Below, piece by piece: positions 16,489-24,932 of a stretch of DNA of 64,000 nt (position 1 is its first letter; every line of letters begins with the position of its first letter). The stretch lies in NCBI RefSeq assembly GCF_014640975.1, contig NZ_BMHO01000001.1, forward strand, positions 1,312,166 through 1,376,165, given 5' to 3'. Below the pieces are notes generated by a model. It worked only from the letters and a program-made list of their open reading frames with translations, made no database searches and was not told the origin of the DNA. A program made the translations under genes and the position numbers. The DNA comes from Microbacterium faecale (GTDB lineage: Bacteria; Actinomycetota; Actinomycetes; Actinomycetales; Microbacteriaceae).

Positions 16489-17219
16489 GATGCCTTCCTT
16501 TCCGATGCGAGCTCCCGAACGCGCAGGAACGCGTCATCCAGGTTCTCGGCACCCGTCTCCGCTCGCAGCTCCGCGGGCGTGCCCTCGGTCACGATGCGCC
16601 CGTGATCCAACATGACGACGCGGTCGCACAGGCGTTCGACCTCGTCCATGGAATGGCTCACGAGCAGGATCGTGACGCCGCGCTGTTGAAGCTTCTCGAC
16701 GAGGCTCCAGATCTCGCGCCGCCCCTCGGGATCGAGTCCGGTCGTGAGCTCATCGAGAATCACGACGCGAGGACGACCGACGAGGGCGACCGCGACCGAC
16801 AGGCGCTGCCGTTGCCCCCCGGACAGTCGTTGCGCCCTCGTCTTCGCCGAGTCCTCGAGTCCCAAGAGCGTCATGAGCTCGCGCGGATCCTCGCCGTCCC
16901 GGTAGAACGAGCGATACAGGCGGAGGTTCTCGGCCACGGTGAGGTCGTCGTGCAGCTCGGCCTCCTGCAGCTGCACGCCGAGAACGCCGCGCACACGCGC
17001 CCGATCGCGCAACGGATCCAGGCCGAGAACTCGGACCGATCCGCTGGATGGGCGCCGCAGCCCGGCGATCGTCTCCACGAGCGTCGACTTGCCGGCGCCG
17101 TTCGCTCCGAGGATCCCGATCGTCTCGCCGGCCCCGACGTCGAGATCCACTCCGTCGAGAGCGGTCTTGCGCTTGTACCGGCGGGTCAGAGCTGTGACCG
17201 CCACTGCTGAATTCGTCAT
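16485..17219 (-). CDS. ABC transporter ATP-binding protein (DrrA-like)
   Basis: A 244-residue ABC ATPase. Walker A is GANGAGKST, the Q loop is at VQLQEAEL, the signature is LSGGQRQRLS, Walker B is VVILDELTTGLDP and the switch His is in LVSHSMDE. The usual DEPT after Walker B reads DELT. It is first in a two-gene operon with the ABC-2 permease. The ATG at 17219 is chosen for fit to the family; a longer upstream frame exists but is antisense to the kinase gene. Confidence 0.9.
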   Translation of the reverse strand: MTNSAVAVTALTRRYKRKTALDGVDLDVGAGETIGILGANGAGKSTLVETIAGLRRPSSGSVRVLGLDPLRDRARVRGVLGVQLQEAELHDDLTVAENLRLYRSFYRDGEDPRELMTLLGLEDSAKTRAQRLSGGQRQRLSVAVALVGRPRVVILDELTTGLDPEGRREIWSLVEKLQQRGVTILLVSHSMDEVERLCDRVVMLDHGRIVTEGTPAELRAETGAENLDDAFLRVRELASERKAS

Positions 17220-17318
17220 ATCATCGACGCTACGGAGCCGCTTGCGCCGTCGCGCGTGCCATCCGTCACGACCTCGGACCATGACTTCTGGCACGTCTCT
17301 CAGGCGGCGCGGGGTCGC

Positions 17319-17324
17319 TACGGT
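17319..17324 (+). promoter_or_regulatory. -10 box (TACGGT) for a leaderless kinase transcript
   Basis: TACGGT ends six bases before the ATG at 17331; no Shine-Dalgarno is present. Confidence 0.5.
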
Positions 17325-17330
17325 GGACGC

Positions 17331-18476
17331 ATGGGAGACCGCGCGCGGCCATGGCTTTTCGACCCGGACCTGATCGTGGTCGGGCTGTTCGGTCTGCTCA
17401 GCATCGCGGTGGGGGCGCCCGCGATTGTGCTCCACCTTCAGGGACACGACGTCACCCACGGTCCGCCATGGCTGTGGACAACGGTGTACGCGGCCTACAT
17501 CGCGTCGTACCTCGCGACGTCCCTGCTGACGGACGGCCCACGGCCCCGACTGACGGTGGCCTGTTTCCTGGCACAGGCCGTCTTCGCGATCGCGAGCGTG
17601 TTGCTGATCCACAGCGGTCTGAACTTCGTCAACATCATCCTCGTGTTCAGCGCCGCGCTGAGCTGCTATGTGCTCCCGCGATGGGCGACGGCCGCGCTGG
17701 TGGTGGTCAATACGGTCGTCGTCATCATCACCACATCCGGCTTGGCGGAACAGGCGATCAATGCGGTGTTCTACCTCGGCGTTCAGGCGGTGAGCGTCCT
17801 GACCGTCATCGCTTGGATCGTGAACGAGCGGTCGCGGCGCGCGCTGGCCGAGACGCACATCGAACTCGCGGCGACGGCGGCGCTGCTCGAGCATTCGACG
17901 CGTTCCGAAGAGCGCCTGCGCATCTCGCGAGACCTCCACGACGTGGCCGGCCACCAGCTGACCGCGCTCGCGCTGGAGCTCGAGATCGCCACCCACCACG
18001 CGCAGGGAGCGGCCGAAGAGCACGTGTTGCGCGCGAGGTCGATCGCGAAGGATCTGCTGGATGACGTGCGCGCGACCGTCTCACAGTTGCGCGACGACGA
18101 CGGATCCCTGCAGGACGCCCTGCAGAGTGCGATCGGAGACATCGCCCGCCCCACTGTGGAGGTCGTTGTCGACGACGATCTCGTGGTCGACGCGGATCGC
18201 CGAACGGCGATCGTGCGCGCGGCGCAGGAGGTCGTCACCAACGCGATCCGGCATTCCGGCGGAGCGCGATCGCTGCGGATCGACGTGTCACGGGACCACG
18301 CGCACGACCTGCTCACCTTCGAAGCGAACGACGACGGGTGGGCACGGCGCGACTTCGCGCTCGGGAACGGGCTCAGGGGACTGCGGGAGCGGGCCGAGCA
18401 GCTCGGCGGCCGCGCCGAGTTCTCCCGAGGAGAAGACGGCGGCTTCCGTGTGCGGATGACGGTGCCGGCGACATGA
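17331..18476 (+). CDS. Two-component sensor histidine kinase (HisKA_3)
   Basis: A 381-residue kinase with about six N-terminal membrane helices (15-165) and the phospho-acceptor His203 in ISRDLHDVAGHQLTA. The ATPase domain carries an N box (VVTNAIRHSGGA) and a GNGLRGLRERAEQLGG G box. The TGA overlaps the ATG of the response regulator. It is divergent from the DrrAB-like transporter, an arrangement common for drug- or envelope-responsive exporters. Confidence 0.92.
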   Translation: MGDRARPWLFDPDLIVVGLFGLLSIAVGAPAIVLHLQGHDVTHGPPWLWTTVYAAYIASYLATSLLTDGPRPRLTVACFLAQAVFAIASVLLIHSGLNFVNIILVFSAALSCYVLPRWATAALVVVNTVVVIITTSGLAEQAINAVFYLGVQAVSVLTVIAWIVNERSRRALAETHIELAATAALLEHSTRSEERLRISRDLHDVAGHQLTALALELEIATHHAQGAAEEHVLRARSIAKDLLDDVRATVSQLRDDDGSLQDALQSAIGDIARPTVEVVVDDDLVVDADRRTAIVRAAQEVVTNAIRHSGGARSLRIDVSRDHAHDLLTFEANDDGWARRDFALGNGLRGLRERAEQLGGRAEFSRGEDGGFRVRMTVPAT

Positions 18477-19138
18477 CCGACACCGTACGTGTGCTCATCG
18501 TCGACGACCAGAACCTGGTGCGTCAGGGGATCCGCGGGCTGCTCGAGCTGAGCAGTTCCGTCACGGTCGTCGGCGAAGCGGCCGATGGCGACGAGGCGCT
18601 CGCGATGGTCGAGAGCTGCGCCGCGGACGTGATGCTCCTCGACCTGCGCATGCCGCGCCGCGACGGGATCAGCACCCTGGAGGAGATGTCGAGGCGCGGC
18701 ATCGATGTGCCGGCCCTCGTGCTGACGACGTTCGATGACGCTGAGCTTGTGCTCGGCGCTATGCGCGCGGGAGCTCGCGGGTATCTGTTGAAGGATGTCA
18801 CCCTGGACGAGCTCGTCCAAGGGATCCACGCGCTCGTGGCGGGAAACACGGTGCTGCAGCCCGCGCTCACCGCGCGCCTGTCCACGTCATCGCTGTCGTC
18901 GAGTTCGTTCGATTCCGGCGCCGCGGTCGGCGCTGCTTTGACGACGCGCGAAACCGACGTGCTGCGCCTCGTCGCCGGTGGGTACAGCAATCGCGAGATC
19001 GCCGAGATGCTGCACCTGGCCGAGGGCACGGTGAAGAACTATGTCTCGAATCTCCTGGTCAAGCTCGGTGCCCGCGACCGCACGCAGGCGGTGCTGCGCG
19101 CCCTGCAGCGCGGCCTGATCGGCGAGGGATCCGCGTGA
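18473..19138 (+). CDS. LuxR/NarL-family response regulator (source of a duplicated segment)
   Basis: A 221-residue response regulator: acidic pocket D11-D12, phospho-acceptor D57 (VMLLDLRMPR), and a LuxR-type helix-turn-helix at about 155-215. It pairs with the overlapping kinase. Residue 190 in the recognition region is Tyr (TVKNYVSN), whereas most relatives have His at this place. A nearly identical 268-bp copy at 21838-22105 encodes His. The probable target is the divergent ABC exporter. Confidence 0.93.
   Translation: MTDTVRVLIVDDQNLVRQGIRGLLELSSSVTVVGEAADGDEALAMVESCAADVMLLDLRMPRRDGISTLEEMSRRGIDVPALVLTTFDDAELVLGAMRAGARGYLLKDVTLDELVQGIHALVAGNTVLQPALTARLSTSSLSSSSFDSGAAVGAALTTRETDVLRLVAGGYSNREIAEMLHLAEGTVKNYVSNLLVKLGARDRTQAVLRALQRGLIGEGSA
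18858..19125 (+). repeat. 268-bp direct repeat, copy A (inside the response regulator gene)
   Basis: This stretch recurs at 21838-22105 in the same orientation, offset by 2980 bases, with only two differences that I found: 18883 C versus 21863 T, and 19040 T versus 22020 C. It covers the linker and DNA-binding domain of the response regulator. Confidence 0.95.
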
Positions 19139-19160
19139 CCGCGAGCTGCTGACCGCGCAG

Positions 19161-20489
19161 TCACACCGCCGCGTCTCGGATCCCGAGGTTCCCCCGGATC
19201 CGCCCGTCGGGGTCCACGGCGTCCTTGAGACGCGCGAGCCGCCCGATGGCCCCCGGTGCGAGCGCATCGGACAGTGTCTCAGAGGGATTCAGGAAGGTCA
19301 TCGGCTTCCGACCGCTCGTGGGGAGGGCGCCGGCCACGCTCGCCTGCTTCGCGGCGATCTGGTCGACGAGCTGCGCGGTGGCTGGCACGCCGAACAGGTA
19401 CACGGCGTAGGGCTCGCCGAGCGCCCCGTGCGGGCTGTCGCTCGGGCTCGCGAGCGCACCGCCGAGATGGCGAATCTGCACCGTCATCAGCGGGGCGATC
19501 GGATCGGAGAGGAGCGCAGCGAGGTCCGACTCGTCCAGGCGGGTGAGCAGCTCGCCGCGCGACTGGCCGGGCCCCGGATCGGTCGGCTCCGCGGTGATCG
19601 TGCCGATCTCAGCCACGCTCATGGCGGCGCGCGTATCCGAGAGTGGTGCCGGGAGAGCGTCGGTCGCGCTCATGAGATCGCGGGCCTCGCCGGCGTCGCC
19701 CAGATAGGTCGAATCGATGGCGATCATCGGTTCGCCTCCGGGGAAATGGAGCAGCTCGAGCCAGAGCGTCAGTGACTCGGGAGCGGTCGCCGTCATCGTG
19801 CGATACGCCTGCGCGACCTGGGTGGCGTGCGACGCGGACCAGAGCTGACGTCCACCGAAGAGCGCCGGCGCGGGGCGAAGGCGGAGCTGGAGGGAGGTCA
19901 CGATGACGAGGTCGCCTCCGCCTCCGCGCAACGCCCACAGCATCTCGGGATCCGACTCCGCGCTGACGTGCCGCGCGGTGCCGTCGGCCATCACGACGTC
20001 GGCGGCGAGGATGCTGTCCGCGATCCACCCGAAGGCGCGCCCGAACCAGCTCAGGCCGCCGCCGAGAGCGGCGCCGACGACGGTGACGACCGGCGAGCTG
20101 CCGGGCAGTGCGGTCAGTCCGTGCGCCGCGGCCGCCCGCTGCAGGTCACCTGAACGCACGCCGGCGCCGATCGTGGCGGTCATCGCCTCCGCGTCGACCG
20201 TGATCGTGTCGAGGAGCGTGGTGCGCAGGAGGATCGCACCGGTGGCGCGTCCGGTTGCGCCGTGGCCGCTGGGCTGCGTGGCGACCTCGAGGCCGTTGTC
20301 GCGCGCGAACGCGACGAGGTCGGCCACGTCCTCCGCGTCGGCGGCCTCCACGACCGCGTGCACCGCCTGCTCGACGGCGAGGTTCCACGGGCGGTGCGCG
20401 CGGTCGAAGTCGGGGTCGCCGGGGAACCAGATGCGACCGCGGATGACGTCGGCGAGACGACCGAGGTTCTGACGGGCAACAATGGACAT
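19161..20489 (-). CDS. FAD-binding oxidoreductase (berberine-bridge/VAO type)
   Basis: A 442-residue flavoprotein. The PP-loop FAD domain (about 35-210) shows QPSGHGATGRATGAILLRT, where the His is at the position of the 8-alpha-linked FAD histidine, then TIGAGVRSGDLQRAAAAHG and VGAALGGGLSWFGRAFG. The end, VDPDGRIRGNLGI, matches the short BBE-type C-terminus. The second cysteine of bicovalent members is not evident. The enzyme class oxidises alcohols, sugars or alkaloid-like substrates with oxygen. GAAGGAG precedes the ATG. It is divergent from an ECF41-like sigma factor, which often controls such an oxidoreductase. Confidence 0.88.
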   Translation of the reverse strand: MSIVARQNLGRLADVIRGRIWFPGDPDFDRAHRPWNLAVEQAVHAVVEAADAEDVADLVAFARDNGLEVATQPSGHGATGRATGAILLRTTLLDTITVDAEAMTATIGAGVRSGDLQRAAAAHGLTALPGSSPVVTVVGAALGGGLSWFGRAFGWIADSILAADVVMADGTARHVSAESDPEMLWALRGGGGDLVIVTSLQLRLRPAPALFGGRQLWSASHATQVAQAYRTMTATAPESLTLWLELLHFPGGEPMIAIDSTYLGDAGEARDLMSATDALPAPLSDTRAAMSVAEIGTITAEPTDPGPGQSRGELLTRLDESDLAALLSDPIAPLMTVQIRHLGGALASPSDSPHGALGEPYAVYLFGVPATAQLVDQIAAKQASVAGALPTSGRKPMTFLNPSETLSDALAPGAIGRLARLKDAVDPDGRIRGNLGIRDAAV

Positions 20490-20552
20490 GGATACTCCTT
20501 CACGATGATGGATTGACAGAGAGCAGCTCAGATGTGGCGCTCTCACCAGGGA

Positions 20553-20578
20553 GTCGTCCGCCACGATGAGACCGTGAC
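20553..20578 (-). promoter_or_regulatory. Candidate ECF41-type promoter for the FAD oxidoreductase
   Basis: On the minus strand CGTCACG (20572-20578) and CGAC (20553-20556) are separated by 15 bases. The ECF41 promoter consensus as I recall it is TGTCACA, about 16 bases, CGTC, so the match is close but not exact. Confidence 0.3.
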
Positions 20579-20602
20579 GACACGCCGCGCGGAGGGAAGA
20601 TG

Positions 20603-21517
20603 ATGGTCCAGACGCCGCAGCCGCGCGCGATCGATGACGTCGCAGCACGATTCATGGCCCACCGGCCGCGCCTGTACGCGATCGCGCACCGCACCCTCGG
20701 TTCCCCGTGGCAGGCCGACGACGCCGTCCAGGAGACGTGGCTGCGGCTGCAGCGTGCCGACGTCGGCGCGATCGAGTCCCTCGAGGCCTGGCTGACGACG
20801 GTCGTCTCGCGCGTGTGCATCGACCTGATCCGTCAGCAGGTGCGACGCCGCGAGGATTCCGAAGACGTGATCGACCAGGCGCGCCCGGCCGTGAGCGCGC
20901 CCGTGAGCGCGGATCCGTCGGACGCCGCCATGCGTGTGGACGATCTCGCGGTCGCGATGCAGGTCGTCCTCGACACGCTTGGGCCGCTCGAACGCCTCGC
21001 GCTCGTGCTGCATGACGTGTTCGCGCTGTCGTATGACGACATCGCGCCAATCGTCGAGCGGACCCCGGTCGCCGCGCGGCAGCTCGCCTCACGCGCGCGA
21101 GCGCGCCTTCGCCGCGTGGACGTCAGCCAGATCCGGCAGCGTCGGAACGAGGCCATCGGCGCGTTCCTCGACGCGGCGCGCCACGGCGACTTCGGTGGGC
21201 TGCTTCAGTTGCTCGACCCAGAGATCGAACTGCGCGGCGACGTCACCGCGGTCGAGCTCGCCGCGCAGGGAGCCGACGACGGCGCACCGCTCCTGGGCCA
21301 CCGGATCCGCGGGGGAGACGCTGTCGCACGCGTCTTCGCCGGCCGCGCGGAACTCACGCGACCCGTGCTCATCGACGGTGTCCCCGCCGCGGCGTATGCG
21401 GCGGACGGGACGGTGCACGCTGTCTACCTGGTCACCTTCGATCGCGACCGGATCGCCCGGATCGACGTCCTGGCCGACCCCGAGCGTCTGCGCGCGCTGC
21501 GCGTCGACGGAGGCTGA
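20603..21517 (+). CDS. ECF41-like (SigJ-type) RNA polymerase sigma factor with SnoaL-like C-terminal domain
   Basis: A 304-residue extracytoplasmic-function sigma factor. Region 2 includes LGSPWQADDAVQETWLRLQ and LEAWLTTVVSRVCIDLIR, and region 4 includes LPLERLALVLHD-like and SYDDIAPIVERTPVAARQLASRARARLR. After residue about 185 comes a SnoaL-like extension ending ADPERLRAL, resembling the NPDKL motif of ECF41 factors, where this domain regulates activity instead of a separate anti-sigma. GGAGGG favours the second of two adjacent ATGs (20600 or 20603). It faces an FAD oxidoreductase, matching the usual ECF41 context. Confidence 0.88.
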   Translation: MVQTPQPRAIDDVAARFMAHRPRLYAIAHRTLGSPWQADDAVQETWLRLQRADVGAIESLEAWLTTVVSRVCIDLIRQQVRRREDSEDVIDQARPAVSAPVSADPSDAAMRVDDLAVAMQVVLDTLGPLERLALVLHDVFALSYDDIAPIVERTPVAARQLASRARARLRRVDVSQIRQRRNEAIGAFLDAARHGDFGGLLQLLDPEIELRGDVTAVELAAQGADDGAPLLGHRIRGGDAVARVFAGRAELTRPVLIDGVPAAAYAADGTVHAVYLVTFDRDRIARIDVLADPERLRALRVDGG

Positions 21518-21538
21518 CCGAGACCCGCCCCGCCACGT

Positions 21539-21838
21539 GGGGCGCACGAGCAGTTTGCCCGTGTTCGCGCCTCGGCACAGACTCAAGAATGCCACAGGTG
21601 CACGCTCGAGTCTCTCGACGATCGTGTGATCGACGCGTAGCGTGCCGTCGGCGAGCCACGATGCCGCGCGACGAACGTACTCGGCGAGGACCTCCCGGTG
21701 GGCGCCGCCGACGAGATCGACGTAGCGTCGATGCCGTCCGGCGAGTGAACCGCGAGCTGACCGGCGATATTACCCTCGCGATAGTCCACGACGCCGTCGA
21801 AGCCGTAACGTTTCTCCGCGTGCCGCGTCTTCTCGGGA
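21539..21838 (-). pseudogene. Fragment of an MDR NADP-dependent oxidoreductase, frameshifted
   Basis: Reading the minus strand from 21837, one frame gives [15 protein letters not shown] and continues to SPDGID. After a one-base deletion near 21720 a second frame gives YVDLVGGAHREVL and, near the end, AFLSLCRGANTGKLLVRP. Joined, these match the end of the Rossmann domain and the C-terminus of CurA/PTGR-type reductases. The N-terminal ~170 residues and the native stop codon are missing. The fragment abuts the duplicated response-regulator piece and is clearly non-functional. Confidence 0.75.
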
Positions 21839-22105
21839 GCCCGCGCTCACCGCGCGCCTGTCTACGTCATCGCTGTCGTCGAGTTCGTTCGATTCCGGCG
21901 CCGCGGTCGGCGCTGCTTTGACGACGCGCGAAACCGACGTGCTGCGCCTCGTCGCCGGTGGGTACAGCAATCGCGAGATCGCCGAGATGCTGCACCTGGC
22001 CGAGGGCACGGTGAAGAACCATGTCTCGAATCTCCTGGTCAAGCTCGGTGCCCGCGACCGCACGCAGGCGGTGCTGCGCGCCCTGCAGCGCGGCCTGATC
22101 GGCGA
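21838..22105 (+). pseudogene. Duplicated C-terminal fragment of the response regulator (direct repeat, copy B)
   Basis: This is 266/268 identical to 18858-19125 in the response regulator gene. It encodes the linker and LuxR-type DNA-binding domain (residues about 129-217) without receiver domain, start codon or stop; the frame runs on into the antisense of the next gene. The two substitutions are one synonymous change and one Tyr-to-His change. A GTG/ATG-initiated free DNA-binding domain is conceivable but unsupported. Bases 22106-22220 downstream hold nothing I recognise. Confidence 0.9.
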
Positions 22106-22220
22106 CGGGCCCAGTGTGACACCCGTGCGGACCCGCGATACGAGTTCGGTCCGGAGCGACTTCGCGGCCGAGATTCACAGGGCTGACGCGCATGCGGTGT
22201 ACCCTCAGGGATCTGTTCCG

Positions 22221-23012
22221 TCAGCCGACATGAGGTGCGTCCAGAATGGTCAGCGGAACGTGCGGGGAATGGGCCCAGATGCCGCCGCGATGAGACCGTG
22301 GACGCACCACCGTCAGTCCTGCCTCCTCGGCGATCAGGGCGCCGGCCGCCCAGTCGAACTCGTAGAGATCGGTTTCGACGAATGCGCTCGTCGAGCCCTC
22401 TGCGGCCATGCAGAGGCCGAGGGCGGCGGAACCAACGCTCCGCACATCGGTGAAATGTTCCATGTACAGAGGAAGATCGGTGAATTGCCGGGCGCGCATT
22501 TCGCGGCTGTATGAGAACCCTGTGCCGAACAGGATGGCGCCGGAGCTGGTGTCTGCGCCCGCCAGATTCACGGTGCTGCCCCTGGATGTGAGCCACGCAC
22601 CCGCGCCGGCGCGAGCGTAATACTCCTGGCGGAGAGCCGGAGCGTTCACGGCCCCGGCGACCCAGCTTCCAGACGCGGTTTCCTGTACGGCTACCGACGA
22701 GCCGAAATAGGGGATGCCCGCGACGAAGTTCGACGTTCCGTCGAGCGGGTCGATCGACCATCGGTAGGTTGCCGCGCCGTCGCCCGTCGCATCGTACTCC
22801 TCGCCGGTGATCGCATCATCTGGTCGACGCGCGTTGATATAGCTGCGGATCGTCCGCTCGGCGCGCCTGTCGACGTCGGTCACCACGTCCCCGAGCTCGC
22901 TCTTCGCCGTGACGCTGACGTGTGCGCCGACGGAGTCGTCAAGTATCAGAGCCCCAGCCCGAGCCGCGCCGCGCGCAATCACGAGCAGTTCCTCCGCGAG
23001 TGTCCCTGACAT
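22221..23012 (-). CDS. Inositol monophosphatase-family phosphatase
   Basis: A 263-residue member of the Mg-dependent IMPase/FBPase/CysQ superfamily. Metal ligands are visible: GEE at 70-72, DPLDGTSNF with D88 and D91, and D220 in [15 protein letters not shown]. It hydrolyses a phosphate monoester of a polyol, sugar or nucleotide; the substrate is not predictable. GGAGCACAC precedes the ATG. It is divergent from an epimerase-like gene and next to a sugar-type transport operon, so it probably handles a phosphorylated intermediate of that pathway. Confidence 0.88.
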   Translation of the reverse strand: MSGTLAEELLVIARGAARAGALILDDSVGAHVSVTAKSELGDVVTDVDRRAERTIRSYINARRPDDAITGEEYDATGDGAATYRWSIDPLDGTSNFVAGIPYFGSSVAVQETASGSWVAGAVNAPALRQEYYARAGAGAWLTSRGSTVNLAGADTSSGAILFGTGFSYSREMRARQFTDLPLYMEHFTDVRSVGSAALGLCMAAEGSTSAFVETDLYEFDWAAGALIAEEAGLTVVRPRSHRGGIWAHSPHVPLTILDAPHVG

Positions 23013-23121
23013 GTGTGCTCCGATCGTTGACAATGCGACAACTTCACACGGTACCAAGCTTGTGGGAGAAAATTTCAGATATGGTGATCGGAAGGGGGGA
23101 CGTCAGAGAGGACGGGTGCAC

Positions 23122-24015
23122 ATGGCGCTTGGTATCAATACATGTTTCGCAGTGAAACGGTGGTCGAACGCTGACGACATTCTTCGTATCGTCCGTGACG
23201 ACTTGGGTCTCGATCTGTGCCAACTCAGCGTCGATAACCTCCCGCTCGCCGATCCTCGATCCGCGGAAGCGCAAGCCTACGTCCGGCGATTCGCCGCGGT
23301 GGCGGAGCGTGTGGGGGTCGAGCTGCACTCAATCTTCACAGGTCTCGCCGCTTATTCGACGAGCCTCTTGCTGAGTGACGACGTCGAGGCACGTACTCTA
23401 GCCGAAGCCTGGTATAGCGCGCTGATCGAGCTCGGCGGTTCCGTCGGCGTGACGTCCGTCGGTGGGCACATCGGTGCACTCTCGGTCCCGACGGCCGCTG
23501 ACCCCGCGCGCCGTGCCGCCGCATTCGATGAGCTTCACGAACGGATGCTTCGGTTGTCCGCACGGGCGACGGTCGAAGGCGTTTCAAGTCTGCTGTTCGA
23601 GAACATGGCTGTCGGGAGGGAGCCGGGCGCGTCGTGCGACGACGCACTGGAGATCGAGCGTGCGCTCGCGATGTCATCCACGCCGTGGCAGCTCTGCCTC
23701 GATGTCGGGCATCCGATCGCGATGACTGAGGTCGATGACGACCCGCTTACCCGGTGGTTCGAGGCACCGTGGCGCTCATCGCCGATGTTGCAGCTACAAT
23801 ACTCACGTCCCGGCGTGGACATGCACGACGGCTTCGACGGCGTCGATCCGGACGTCGGTGTGAATCCACGGGTCGTCGCCGCAGCGATCAGGGACGCTGG
23901 TTGGACAAACAATCCGATGCTGATCGAAGTGATCCCGGCTCACGAGATGCGTGACGACGCCGTCGTGCCGAAGCTGCGCCGCACGGTCGATGCGTGGACG
24001 ACGGTGCTCGCCTGA
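23122..24015 (+). CDS. TIM-barrel sugar phosphate isomerase/epimerase-like protein
   Basis: A 297-residue protein of the AP-endonuclease-2/xylose-isomerase-like TIM-barrel superfamily. Candidate metal ligands at strand ends are Glu in LLFENMAVG, Asp and His in LCLDVGHPIA, and Glu in LIEVIPAHE. These enzymes isomerise or epimerise ketoses or keto-acid sugars. The ATG at 23122 has GAGAGGA upstream. It stands between the IMPase-like and BtpA-like genes in the catabolic cassette; the substrate is unknown. Confidence 0.82.
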   Translation: MALGINTCFAVKRWSNADDILRIVRDDLGLDLCQLSVDNLPLADPRSAEAQAYVRRFAAVAERVGVELHSIFTGLAAYSTSLLLSDDVEARTLAEAWYSALIELGGSVGVTSVGGHIGALSVPTAADPARRAAAFDELHERMLRLSARATVEGVSSLLFENMAVGREPGASCDDALEIERALAMSSTPWQLCLDVGHPIAMTEVDDDPLTRWFEAPWRSSPMLQLQYSRPGVDMHDGFDGVDPDVGVNPRVVAAAIRDAGWTNNPMLIEVIPAHEMRDDAVVPKLRRTVDAWTTVLA

Positions 24016-24026
24016 TGTGCAAGCAT

Positions 24027-24057
24027 GCGCCAGCGTCGTCCGGCACGACGATGGCGC
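24027..24057. terminator. Bidirectional hairpin between convergent epimerase and BtpA genes
   Basis: Arms 24027-24039 and 24045-24057 pair over 13 positions with one mismatch around the loop CCGGC. There is no U tract on either strand, but the place between two convergent stop codons makes a terminator role likely. Confidence 0.6.
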
Positions 24058-24072
24058 GCCTGTTGGTGGCTG

Positions 24073-24894
24073 TTACGCCGCGATCCCGACGCGGTACGAC
24101 CGCGCCGCCGCCATGAGTGTTTCGACGCGTGACAGATCGGCGGAGTTCTCGAATTTTCCGTCCCTCTTGAAGAAGGTGCCGACGATCGCACCGTCGGCGA
24201 CGGAGAGCTGGTCAGCCACGTTCTCTGCCTTCACGCCGGTATTGACGAAGACGGGAACGTCGCCGGCAGCCTGCTTCACGACAGACACCGACTGCGTATC
24301 GGTCGGAGCGCCGGCAGTGAGGCCCGAGACGCACAGGGCGTCAGGGAGCGTCGCGAAGACCGTCGAGCGCGCGATCGCTGAGAGGTCGCGCTGGGCGAGG
24401 TATGCGGCGGACTCCGGAACGATGTTGAAGAACAATTTCACGTTCGCTGCTCCGATGCGATGACGATGACGCGAAACCTCACCGACGTTGGTGTTCCACA
24501 AACCGAAGTCACTCGCGTACACGCCGGTGAAGATCTCACGCACGAACGCAGCGTCCGTCGCGACAGCGAGGTCGATCGATGCACGGGAATCCCAGAGGAC
24601 GTTCACCCCGAACGGCACCGCGAGGTCATGGCCCAGCTCTCCGATCACACGGGCCATCGTCACGGATGTGATCCGTTCGGTGTCGGTGAGGTAGGGGAGG
24701 CTGAATTCGTTCGAGATCAGTACGCCATCGACACCTCCGCTCTGCAAGGCATCCAGTTCGCGCTTGGCACGATCGACGATCGCGGAGACACCGGCCGCGG
24801 AGTCGTAGCCTGGATCGCCGGGAAGCGCAGAGAGATGAAGCATCCCTACGACGGGTTTCGGCGACGGGAAGACATCGGGCAGCCAGTTGGTCAT
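24073..24894 (-). CDS. BtpA/SgcQ-family protein
   Basis: A 273-residue TIM-barrel-like protein of the BtpA family. Family marks are VVGMLHLSALPGDP near the N-terminus, GGVDGVLISNEFSLPY, FGVNVLWDSRASIDLA, FVREIFTGVYASDFG and the phosphate-site-like DGAIVGTFFKRDGK near the C-terminus. BtpA was named for photosystem I assembly in cyanobacteria, but bacterial relatives such as E. coli SgcQ sit in sugar operons and are probably enzymes. GAGG precedes the ATG. It faces the DeoR gene across 114 bp with tandem palindromes. Confidence 0.85.
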   Translation of the reverse strand: MTNWLPDVFPSPKPVVGMLHLSALPGDPGYDSAAGVSAIVDRAKRELDALQSGGVDGVLISNEFSLPYLTDTERITSVTMARVIGELGHDLAVPFGVNVLWDSRASIDLAVATDAAFVREIFTGVYASDFGLWNTNVGEVSRHRHRIGAANVKLFFNIVPESAAYLAQRDLSAIARSTVFATLPDALCVSGLTAGAPTDTQSVSVVKQAAGDVPVFVNTGVKAENVADQLSVADGAIVGTFFKRDGKFENSADLSRVETLMAAARSYRVGIAA

Positions 24895-24932
24895 TGTTCC
24901 TCGTTTCAACTCTCATGCTGAGGCGATGGTAT

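Noticed and set aside
21518..22220. An insertion sequence or other mobile element at the junk region
   Set aside because: No transposase remnant, terminal inverted repeats or target-site duplication was visible; the pieces derive from two ordinary genes.
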